This document shows positions 1 through 4,902 of a stretch of DNA of 7,553 nt, piece by piece (the stretch's first letter is position 1; the number at the start of each line of letters is the position of its first letter). A program made the position numbers and the translations under genes. The notes below the pieces were generated by a model. It did no database searches, was not told the DNA's origin, and saw only the letters and a list, made by a program, of their open reading frames with translations. The stretch is from an uncultured Megasphaera sp. (GTDB taxonomy: Bacteria; Bacillota; Negativicutes; Veillonellales; Megasphaeraceae), in the NCBI GenBank assembly GCA_934202965.1, contig CAKPYN010000038.1:1-7553 (forward strand), given 5' to 3'.

Positions 1-110
1 TAGGGAGATAATATCGCTAATACCTATGTAACTCCGACTTGCAAGCTCCCACCTCAAACACTGCAGGTGTTAGGTGGTGAGTAGTTGACATAGTATCAAT
101 GTACTCGTTA
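1..110 (+). ncRNA. Possible 3' part of a 6S-like RNA (structured region before argD), partial
   Basis: No reading frame is evident before argD. The stretch holds a strong two-part hairpin: bases 46-54 (CTCCCACCT) pair with 72-81 (AGGTGGTGAG, one bulged T), and inside it AACAC (57-61) pairs with GTGTT (67-71) around a 5-nt loop. The layout ACCT..AAC..GTT.AGGT, preceded by GCAAGCTCCC, resembles the hairpin in the 3' half of 6S RNA, the RNA that binds sigma70-type RNA polymerase; that resemblance is from memory and was not tested by a covariance model. The 5' half would lie outside the window, and the 3' limit given is approximate. No terminator separates it from argD, so read-through or processing would be needed, as for ssrS and its downstream gene in E. 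coli. Alternatively it is an argD 5' leader with a regulatory hairpin. Confidence 0.3.
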
Positions 111-130
111 CTGCATAAGGGGGATTTCAC

Positions 131-1303
131 ATGGCTGAAGATTTTAAAACAATGGATAAAGAATATATTGTCAATGTATATAACCGCCTCGACGCCGTAT
201 TGGATCACGGCAAAGGCTCTGTCATATACGACGTCAATGGCAAAGAATATATTGATTTGAGTGCCGGTATTGCCGTCAATATTTTTGGTGTATGCGACGA
301 TGTTTGGAAAGAAGCCGTTATCAATCAGCTGAACAAATTGAGCCATATGTCCAACGTATTCTATACGGAACCGCAAGTATTATTGGCGAAAAAGCTCTGC
401 GAAAAAACAGGTATGAAAAAAGTCTTTTTCTCCAATTCCGGTGCTGAATCCAACGAATGCGCCATCAAAGCGGCCCGCAAATATTCGCATGATAAATACG
501 GCGATAACCGCTATACCATTATTACCTTGAAAAACAGCTTCCACGGCCGGACGATGGCTACATTGACAGCTTGCGGTCAAGATGAACTGCATCAGGATTT
601 CGGCCCGTTCCTGGAAGGCTTTGTCTATGCGGAACCGGATAATTTTGCATCTGTTAAAGAATTAGCTGAAAAGAACAATGTTTGCGCGATTATGATGGAA
701 ATGATTCAGGGCGAAGGCGGCGTACATCCTCTCGATAAAGAATTTGTACAGCAAGTAACGGAATACGCGCATGCCCATGATATTCTGATTATCGTAGACG
801 AAGTACAAGCCGGCAACGGCCGTACCGGTGCCTTGTATGCGTACATGAACTACGGCATTCATCCGGATATTGTCACGACGGCGAAAGCTATCGGCGGCGG
901 CCTGCCGTTTGCAGCTACGATATTTGCTGATTCCTGCCAGCATGCACTGACAGACCATACGCATGGCTCTACCTTTGGCGGCAACCCGATTTGCGCAGCC
1001 GGAGCTTTGACAATTATTGACCGTATTGATGACCAGCTCTTGGCTGATGTCAAAGAAAAAGGCGCATATATCAAAAAAGAATTAGAAAGCTGTAAAAATG
1101 TAGAAAGCGTTTCCGGCATGGGCCTCATGATTGGCGTTACCTTGAAAAAAGATTTGGCTACTGTCGTCAACGGCTGTGTAGATAAAGGCGTGCTCGTTTT
1201 GACGGCGAACGGATTATTACGGTTATTGCCGCCGCTCAACATTCCTTGGGATGTCCTCAAAAAAGGCATTGCTATTGTTAAAGACGTCATTGACGCCGAA
1301 TAA
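131..1303 (+). CDS. argD: Acetylornithine aminotransferase (class III, PLP-dependent)
   Basis: A 390-residue cytoplasmic enzyme of the class-III aminotransferases, of normal length for ArgD. It would convert N-acetylglutamate-5-semialdehyde plus glutamate to N2-acetylornithine plus 2-oxoglutarate in arginine synthesis. Visible landmarks: the phosphate-binding SGAES loop (103-107), FHGRT (137-141), the cofactor-ring aspartate in VDEVQ (D223), the Schiff-base lysine in TAKAIGGG (K252), and HGSTFGGNP (278-286). The start is set by AAGGGGGA at 117-124, six bases before ATG; the next Met (residue 8) has no such site. No other arg genes are in the window, so the arginine role rests on family resemblance. 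Ornithine or succinylornithine aminotransferases are close relatives; the short N-terminus and overall motif set favour ArgD. The gene ends 28 bp before a strong terminator. Confidence 0.9.
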   Translation: MAEDFKTMDKEYIVNVYNRLDAVLDHGKGSVIYDVNGKEYIDLSAGIAVNIFGVCDDVWKEAVINQLNKLSHMSNVFYTEPQVLLAKKLCEKTGMKKVFFSNSGAESNECAIKAARKYSHDKYGDNRYTIITLKNSFHGRTMATLTACGQDELHQDFGPFLEGFVYAEPDNFASVKELAEKNNVCAIMMEMIQGEGGVHPLDKEFVQQVTEYAHAHDILIIVDEVQAGNGRTGALYAYMNYGIHPDIVTTAKAIGGGLPFAATIFADSCQHALTDHTHGSTFGGNPICAAGALTIIDRIDDQLLADVKEKGAYIKKELESCKNVESVSGMGLMIGVTLKKDLATVVNGCVDKGVLVLTANGLLRLLPPLNIPWDVLKKGIAIVKDVIDAE

Positions 1304-1331
1304 TATAAACAACATAGGTCTGTGAAACACA

Positions 1332-1362
1332 AAAAAGGACTGTCGTAGGGGCAGTCCTTTTT
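1332..1362. terminator. Bidirectional rho-independent terminator between argD and the TPR lipoprotein gene
   Basis: AAAAAGGACTG (1332-1342) pairs perfectly with CAGTCCTTTTT (1352-1362) around a 9-nt loop. The A-run and T-run at the two ends give a U-tract in either direction. It sits between two convergent genes (argD stop at 1303, lipoprotein stop at 1379), so it probably ends both transcripts. Confidence 0.9.
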
Positions 1363-1378
1363 CATTTTGTATACAGTT

Positions 1379-2032
1379 TTATTGTATAAGTGCTTGAAAA
1401 TCAGCATTATTGCGAATTTTATCAAAATGGGATTGCGTGCGCGCCGCTTCTTTGACAGGTTGCGGGTCTAGGGCAATGGCTTTTTTCAGATACGAAACGG
1501 CTTCTTTGGCCTGTCCTTTATCACCGTAAATCGTCGCGATGCCGTAATAGCTCCACGTATTGTCCGGTTCGGCATCAATGACTTTTTGAAAATACTGAAT
1601 GGCGATTTCATACTGACCGTTGATTTTGCAGGCTAATGCCAAATCGTAGAACGTTGGCACATAATCAGGATATAGGGATAAAGCTTTTTGAATATAGGCA
1701 ATGCCCGAAGATACATCGCTTTTATTTCCCGTTTCGTTGCCGCGCATGGCCATGGCGATGCCTTTACCGGAATAGGCTTTATAGTTGTTGTGGTCGGCAT
1801 CGATGGCTTTATCATAGAGGGCAATGGCTTTGTCGTATTCAAATTGTTGGTACGCTTTCAGCCCTTGTGTACTGAGTGATTCTGAATCAGGCTGAATGGT
1901 CGGCGGCGCGGCGTTAGTTGTTGCCTGCTTTGGTTCCGACGCAGATGGTTCTGTCGTCGTGTTTGGCGTACAGCCTGCCAATATGCCTGCCAGCAGCATC
2001 AAGGTGAGACAGGCCGTCATATATTTTTTCAT
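1379..2032 (-). CDS. TPR-repeat lipoprotein
   Basis: A 217-residue exported protein. The N-terminus is MKK followed by a hydrophobic stretch and a lipobox LAGC, so cysteine 21 should be lipidated after signal peptidase II cleavage. A Thr/Ser/Pro-rich linker (about 22-53) follows, then tetratricopeptide repeats over about 54-195: one ending KAIDADHNN, one with an insertion (RGNETGNKSD) ending KALSLYPDY, one ending KVIDAEPDN and one ending KAIALDPQP. The tail FDKIRNNADFQALIQ is a common end of TPR domains. TPRs mediate protein-protein contacts; the partner is unknown. In a diderm it could face the periplasm. I chose the ATG at 2032 with AAAGGAG eight bases upstream (around 2041-2047); an in-frame TTG at 2035 would add one residue. 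It is transcribed alone, convergent with argD and divergent from the NusG-II gene. Confidence 0.85.
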   Translation of the reverse strand: MKKYMTACLTLMLLAGILAGCTPNTTTEPSASEPKQATTNAAPPTIQPDSESLSTQGLKAYQQFEYDKAIALYDKAIDADHNNYKAYSGKGIAMAMRGNETGNKSDVSSGIAYIQKALSLYPDYVPTFYDLALACKINGQYEIAIQYFQKVIDAEPDNTWSYYGIATIYGDKGQAKEAVSYLKKAIALDPQPVKEAARTQSHFDKIRNNADFQALIQ

Positions 2033-2050
2033 CAAAATGGCTCCTTTCTT

Positions 2051-2079
2051 TTCCCTAATTATACCAAATCTGATATAAT
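2051..2079 (+). promoter_or_regulatory. Promoter for the NusG-II / Gx operon (extended -10)
   Basis: TGATATAAT at 2071-2079 is a perfect extended -10. The hexamer 17 bases upstream (TTCCCT, 2051-2056) is a weak -35. The expected start near 2086 leaves a leader of about 27 nt, with TAGGAG (2102-2107) before the ATG at 2113. The element interlocks with the oppositely directed promoter, so the two polymerases probably compete. Confidence 0.6.
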
Positions 2080-2086
2080 CACAATA
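2058..2086 (-). promoter_or_regulatory. Promoter for the TPR lipoprotein gene (extended -10)
   Basis: On the minus strand a perfect TATAAT lies at 2063-2058, directly preceded by TGG, giving TGGTATAAT, an extended -10. A poor -35-like hexamer (TATTGT) lies 17 bases further upstream at 2086-2081. Transcription would start near 2051, just before the Shine-Dalgarno. It overlaps the divergent promoter on the other strand. Confidence 0.6.
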
Positions 2087-2112
2087 GAAAAAGTTGGCAG
2101 ATAGGAGTACAT

Positions 2113-2502
2113 ATGATTAAAAAATGGGACATTGTCTTACTCATTGCCTTATTGCTGCTGTCGTTGCTGCCGGAAGGCGTGTTTATCCTCAGCGGCAGTG
2201 ACCGGATGCTGGAAGGAACCAAAGCAGTGGTGCAGGTAAACGGCAGTGTGTATAAAGAAATACCGTTGTCTGAACATCATGGAACAGACACGTTTACGAT
2301 TCAAACAGCCGATGGCTATAATACCGTCGTTGTCAAAGATCAGAAAATAGGCATCATAGAAGCAGACTGCCCGGATAAAATCTGCATTCAAGAAGGATTT
2401 ATCCGTAATCCCGGCGAAACGACAGTCTGCTTGCCCCATAAGGTTATGATAGAAATTTGCTCGACAGCAACAGAAGAACCGGATATTATTCCGGCGCATT
2501 AG
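2113..2502 (+). CDS. NusG domain II-containing membrane-anchored protein
   Basis: A 129-residue protein with one N-terminal membrane segment (about 6-28) and an extracytoplasmic beta-rich domain. The domain carries the signature of the NusG domain-II-like family (formerly DUF1312): CPDKIC (86-91) and CLPHK (106-110) near the end. The NusG name refers to fold only; there is no NGN domain, so this is not a transcription factor. Its biochemical role is not established; in Firmicutes it recurs beside Gx-transporter genes and redox or flavin-binding membrane proteins. Three cysteines (86, 91, 106) sit in the conserved motifs. The start is ATG after TAGGAG, five bases apart. The stop codon overlaps the Shine-Dalgarno of the next gene, which indicates an operon. 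Confidence 0.85.
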   Translation: MIKKWDIVLLIALLLLSLLPEGVFILSGSDRMLEGTKAVVQVNGSVYKEIPLSEHHGTDTFTIQTADGYNTVVVKDQKIGIIEADCPDKICIQEGFIRNPGETTVCLPHKVMIEICSTATEEPDIIPAH

Positions 2503-2512
2503 AGGAGTCATA

Positions 2513-3034
2513 ATGAATAAAACCTTTCGCATCGTTATTTTAAGTTTATTTGTAGCCCAGTCCCTAGTCTTATATATCGTAGAAGGTATGCTGCCTGTGC
2601 CGTTTATTGCACCGGGAGCCAAACTGGGCTTGGCCAACTTGATTACGGTCATTGCGCTGTATGCCTTACCGCATAAAAAAGACGTGTGTCTCATTTTGTT
2701 GCTGCGTATTATCTTGGCGACAGCCTTTGGCGGCGGCATCAATGCCTTTTTATATAGCGTTGCTGGTGCGGTTTTTAGCCTAGGTTCGATGATACTGTTA
2801 AAAAATACAGGAAAATTCAGCTTACTGGGCGTCAGTGCAGCCGGCGGCATTTTTCACAACTTGGGACAAATCATCATTGCATCAACAATTGTTGAAAATA
2901 TAAAAATTATGCTGTATCTGCCCATATTGTCTATTGCCGGCACAGGCACAGGCATTCTTATCGGAATAACGGCTTGGATTACCCTGCGTCATCTGCAAAA
3001 ACTGCCTATTTATCAACGCATGCAGCGTATATAA
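2513..3034 (+). CDS. Gx transporter family / heptaprenyl diphosphate synthase component I-like membrane protein
   Basis: A 173-residue hydrophobic protein with about five membrane segments, of normal family length. Family landmarks are E24 followed by LPVPFIAPGAKLGLAN (27-42), GGGINAFLYSVAGA (73-86) and SAAGGIFHNLGQ (108-119). These match the family annotated either as heptaprenyl diphosphate synthase component I or as Gx transporter; the glycine/asparagine-rich motifs resemble the substrate-binding S-components of ECF vitamin transporters, so a carrier role is as plausible as a prenyl-synthase subunit. The start ATG follows GAGGAG (2502-2507), which overlaps the previous gene's stop; the gap between the two genes is 10 bp. 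No prenyltransferase catalytic subunit is present in the window. A terminator begins 10 bp after the stop. Confidence 0.85.
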   Translation: MNKTFRIVILSLFVAQSLVLYIVEGMLPVPFIAPGAKLGLANLITVIALYALPHKKDVCLILLLRIILATAFGGGINAFLYSVAGAVFSLGSMILLKNTGKFSLLGVSAAGGIFHNLGQIIIASTIVENIKIMLYLPILSIAGTGTGILIGITAWITLRHLQKLPIYQRMQRI

Positions 3035-3043
3035 ATTGCATAT

Positions 3044-3078
3044 AAAAAAGCTGTCGCATGAAGCGACAGTCTTTTTTT
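3044..3078 (+). terminator. Rho-independent terminator of the NusG-II / Gx operon
   Basis: CTGTCGC (3051-3057) pairs with GCGACAG (3063-3069) around a 5-nt loop. The stem is flanked by an A-run (3044-3049) and a seven-T run (3072-3078). The T-run is also where similarity to the downstream repeat family begins. Confidence 0.9.
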
Positions 3079-3153
3079 GTGGTCAAAATGCAGGGAAGCG
3101 TCCCTGCACAACCTCTTATTCATTCTTTTTCGTACCGCCGAAAAAGAACGAAT
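3071..3153 (-). repeat. Inverted, diverged copy of the 113-bp repeat unit, with two hairpins
   Basis: Read on the minus strand this block resembles the unit repeated at 3721-4028. Shared words include GGTCAAAAT, the GTCCCT hairpin arm, CCTCTT and TTCATTCTTTTTCGT. Hairpin 1 is GCAGGGA (3090-3096) with TCCCTGC (3101-3107). Hairpin 2 is ATTCATTCTTTTTCG (3118-3132) with CGAAAAAGAACGAAT (3139-3153), 15 bp with one mismatch. It starts inside the T-run of the preceding terminator. I see no gene here: an open frame on the plus strand would begin before the terminator hairpin and has no Shine-Dalgarno. Confidence 0.65.
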
Positions 3154-3206
3154 CAAGAAAAAGGCGGCCGCCCCAAACTCCCATTCCTTTGAGAATATCT
3201 GTCATT

Positions 3207-3346
3207 GCTAAATGGGCGAAGCTCGCTACGCTCAAACAAAACGCCCATTTTTAACGCAATGCCGTCCATTCTCATTGTGCGGCTTATGCCACACAACCAG
3301 TCATTTCCGTAATGGGCGGTTTGAAAGCCAATGCAAACAATTACGG
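3207..3346. repeat. Cluster of three hairpins in the non-coding block
   Basis: Three inverted repeats lie close together. AAATGGGCG (3210-3218) pairs with CGCCCATTT (3242-3250), enclosing a loop that on the minus strand reads GTTTGAGCGTAGCGAGCTT. TTGTG.GGC (3275-3283) pairs with GCC.CACAA (3288-3296) around TTAT. CCGTAAT (3307-3313) pairs with ATTACGG (3340-3346), with GTTTG/CAAAC nested inside. The first is followed by a T-run (3248-3252) and could act as a terminator, although the operon already ends at 3078. Confidence 0.55.
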
Positions 3347-3599
3347 ATGAGGGTATGCTGAGAAAATCATTTATTATTCAATCCATTATTCATGTGTGTT
3401 AGCGATATTTTTGTATTTTTTTATCATTGTGCATGATGAAGTGATACTTACCTATTGCCTTAGCGTAGATGAGCCGATGTTTGCTGGCATTCTCTATTGA
3501 CAGATGGGGGGTTCCCAGCAACCAAGCGAAATCTACATTGCATGACTGCCAACACCGCCCGTTACGAGCGTGCCGACCGGTCGAAGACCGGATACTGCG
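3347..3599. other. Non-coding stretch, no gene recognised
   Basis: I see no supported gene here. Small inverted repeats are present: ATCAT/ATGAT at 3423-3437, TTGCTGG (3481-3487) with CCAGCAA (3515-3521), and the compact CCGGTC-GAA-GACCGG hairpin (3577-3591). A minus-strand frame crosses the region and continues into the repeats but lacks recognisable domains. The stretch separates the two opposed repeat blocks. Confidence 0.5.
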
Positions 3600-3606
3600 T
3601 TTGCCA

Positions 3607-3656
3607 ATGACGGATTCAAGCGGCGTTTGAGCGAAGCGAATTTGCCGCGCCGTCAT
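3607..3656. repeat. Nested hairpin with the GTTTGAGCG-AGCGA loop (right-hand counterpart)
   Basis: ATGACGG (3607-3613) pairs with CCGTCAT (3650-3656), and inside it GCGGC (3620-3624) pairs with GCCGC (3644-3648). The loop reads GTTTGAGCGAAGCGAATTT, nearly the same as the minus-strand loop of the hairpin at 3210-3250. Stems differ while loops are shared, so the loop is the conserved part. Confidence 0.6.
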
Positions 3657-3709
3657 CGGTAAACGTAGTAAGGCTAAGTCCGTTTTGGGCGGCGGATTTT
3701 TCTTTTTTG

Positions 3710-3748
3710 GTACTTTTTCTTTTTGACCGCGCAAAAAGAAAAAAGTAC
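3710..3748. repeat. A/T-tract inverted repeat at the head of the tandem array
   Basis: GTAC followed by T5-C-T5 (3710-3724) pairs with A5-G-A6 followed by GTAC (3733-3748). The result is a stem of about 15 bp with one extra A and an 8-nt GC-rich loop (GACCGCGC). The right arm lies within the first 113-bp unit, so the hairpin spans the junction between the flank and the array. Confidence 0.6.
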
Positions 3749-4028
3749 AGAGGAGAGTGCAGAGACCCTTCTTTGCCTATTCGTCGGAACGAAAAAGAAT
3801 GAATAGAAGAGGGACGAGGGAAACGTCCCTAGATTTTGACCGCGCAAAAAGAAAAAAGTACAGAGGAGAGTGCAGAGACCCTTCTTTGCCTATTCGTCGG
3901 AACGAAAAAGAATGAATAGAAGAGGGACGAGGGAAACGTCCCTAGATTTTGACCGCGCAAAAAGAAAAACGTACAGAGGAGAGTGCAGAGACCCTTCTTT
4001 GCTCGTTCATCGGCACGAAAAAGAATAA
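3721..4028 (+). repeat. Tandem array of a 113-bp unit (two full copies, one partial)
   Basis: Unit 1 is 3721-3833 and unit 2 is 3834-3946; by eye they are identical. Unit 3 starts at 3947 with the same TTTTGACCGCGC, differs at a few bases around 3970 and 4003-4015, and fades after about 4028. Each full unit contains a hairpin AGGGACG/CGTCCCT (3810-3816 with 3824-3830 in unit 1); the partial unit lacks it. Because 113 is not a multiple of three, successive copies change frame, which argues against coding on either strand. The unit has a diverged inverted relative at 3071-3153. Identity of the two full copies points to a recent duplication. Confidence 0.9.
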
Positions 4029-4081
4029 ACATAAAACGATACACGTACGTATACAATTTACGAAATACAATATAACCACCC

Positions 4082-4112
4082 TTTAAAAATAAAATTCAGA
4101 TTAGTATACTAA
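4082..4112 (+). promoter_or_regulatory. Candidate promoter overlapping a perfect 12-bp palindrome
   Basis: TTTAAA (4082-4087) and TATACT (4105-4110) are 17 bases apart, a reasonable sigma70-type pair. The -10 lies inside the perfect palindrome TTAGTATACTAA (4101-4112), so a dimeric regulator bound there would block it. The predicted start near 4117 precedes the strong Shine-Dalgarno at 4144-4153. It could drive the 42-codon ORF and, by read-through, the zinc-ribbon and adhesin genes. Confidence 0.4.
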
Positions 4113-4159
4113 ATATATCAATATCACTATCACTATATACGTAAAAGGAGGTGAAATAC

Positions 4160-4288
4160 ATGTATCCTGTCCAATTTGCGCAATCTGATGGAATTATTAT
4201 AAGATATAATAAAAACGCAATGATACGGCAACAATATACGGGGAGGGGTATTCTTATAGGTATCAATATAATAAGGATATACAGGTAA
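4160..4288 (+). CDS. Putative 42-residue small protein or leader peptide
   Basis: An ATG-to-TAA frame of 42 codons preceded by AAAAGGAGGTG (4143-4153), a near-ideal Shine-Dalgarno six bases from the ATG, better than that of the zinc-ribbon gene downstream. The peptide begins MYPVQFAQSDG, is basic and rich in Ile and Tyr, and ends NIIRIYR. It has no signal peptide or membrane segment I can see, and I recognise no family. Its first half contains a perfect DNA inverted repeat, TTATTATA and TATAATAA (4194-4201 and 4205-4212). It sits 157 bp before the zinc-ribbon gene with a large hairpin between. It may be a real small protein, a leader peptide, or a decayed gene start that kept its ribosome site. 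Confidence 0.4.
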   Translation: MYPVQFAQSDGIIIRYNKNAMIRQQYTGRGILIGINIIRIYR

Positions 4289-4328
4289 AAAAGCAGACTC
4301 AGGGTATCGTGCGGTTTGTTTTAGATAG

Positions 4329-4372
4329 ATGCCAAAAAGGACAGTATAGGTATGTACTGTACTTTTTGGTAT
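4329..4372. repeat. Long hairpin between the small ORF and the zinc-ribbon gene
   Basis: ATGCCAAAAAG-G-ACAGTA (4329-4346) pairs with TACTGT-A-CTTTTTGGTAT (4355-4372), about 17 pairs with one mismatch and one G-T wobble, around the 8-nt loop TAGGTATG. A T5 run is inside the right arm rather than after it, so it is not a textbook terminator, but the shorter inner stem followed by A-C-T5 could act as a weak one. A second palindrome, CCTATA-TACG-TATAGG, lies at 4391-4406. Together they could make expression of the downstream genes conditional. Confidence 0.5.
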
Positions 4373-4445
4373 GCTTGGATTTTGCTGTGTCCTATATACG
4401 TATAGGTATTCGTAGTATTGCCGGTGACAGGAACATAGTGATCTT

Positions 4446-4862
4446 ATGAAATGTGCTGTTTGCGGCAAAGAATTTACTCCTACCCGTCGTACGCAGCGAT
4501 ATTGCAGCTATACCTGTAGAAGGTATGCAAATCATCATGGTATCAATGATAATCGGGTAGAAGGACCGTTATATGCACCGACCATACGGGAATTTACGTG
4601 CCTGCAATGCGGCAAGCGAGTGCGCGTTACGGAGGCGAGAGATTGTCGCACTAAATTTTGCTCTCAGCATTGCGAAAAATTGTACTGGAAACATCCGGAA
4701 CACGTAAGCTCCGTACTGGTACACCGTGAATTTACGTGCCGGGAATGCGGCAAAGTTGTCGTCGTTGATACCCCCAAAGACCGGCGCCGTTCTTTTTGCA
4801 GCGATGAATGTAGAAAACGCTGGTTTAATCAGCGGCGAAGTGTTTCGTACAAACCAAGATAA
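4446..4862 (+). CDS. Small protein with three zinc-ribbon-like (C-x2-C ... C-x3-C) units
   Basis: A 138-residue, very basic protein made of three similar units, each with a C-x2-C pair and a C-x3-C pair: C3/C6 with C20/C24, C52/C55 with C72/C76, and C98/C101 with C118/C122. Each first pair is followed by GK, and each second pair sits in the pattern (Y/F)CS..C. Units 2 and 3 share the lead-in REFTC.(Q/E)CGK. This should bind three zinc ions and suits nucleic-acid or protein binding in the cytoplasm; I do not recognise a named family. The start has a poor ribosome site (AGGA at 4429-4432, 13 bases away) and an in-frame stop lies at 4425-4427, so no earlier start exists. It ends 40 bp before the adhesin start on the same strand, which suggests co-transcription. 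A role as regulator of the adhesin is only inference from position. Confidence 0.75.
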   Translation: MKCAVCGKEFTPTRRTQRYCSYTCRRYANHHGINDNRVEGPLYAPTIREFTCLQCGKRVRVTEARDCRTKFCSQHCEKLYWKHPEHVSSVLVHREFTCRECGKVVVVDTPKDRRRSFCSDECRKRWFNQRRSVSYKPR

Positions 4863-4902
4863 TCTCTTGAGCAAGTATGCATAAAAAGGAGGAACTATCT
4901 AT

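Noticed and set aside
85..113. Perfect TTGACA (85-90) as a promoter for argD
   Set aside because: No acceptable -10 lies 16-18 bases downstream (TTACTG at best), and the start would fall on the ribosome site of argD, leaving no leader.
859..1425. 188-codon minus-strand frame overlapping argD
   Set aside because: It is antisense to a clearly conserved enzyme, crosses the bidirectional terminator and has no domain signature.
2113..2502. Transcription factor NusG
   Set aside because: Only the domain-II-like fold signature is present behind a membrane anchor; the NGN domain of true NusG is missing.
3036..3254. Plus-strand open frame of 72 codons after the Gx gene
   Set aside because: The start lies upstream of the operon's terminator hairpin and the frame runs through it, lacks a Shine-Dalgarno and crosses the inverted repeat copy.
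3399..3734. Minus-strand open frame of 111 codons
   Set aside because: It begins in the A/T tracts at the head of the array, runs through the nested hairpin, has no ribosome site and shows no domain. It is best read as repeat-derived.
3721..4028. CRISPR array
   Set aside because: The repeats are contiguous 113-bp units without variable spacers, and no cas genes are nearby.
3829..4056. Minus-strand open frame of 75 codons across the tandem repeats
   Set aside because: It is low-complexity translation of the repeat unit (Phe/Ser/Leu-rich). The unit length of 113 bp changes frame between copies, and there is no Shine-Dalgarno or recognisable domain.
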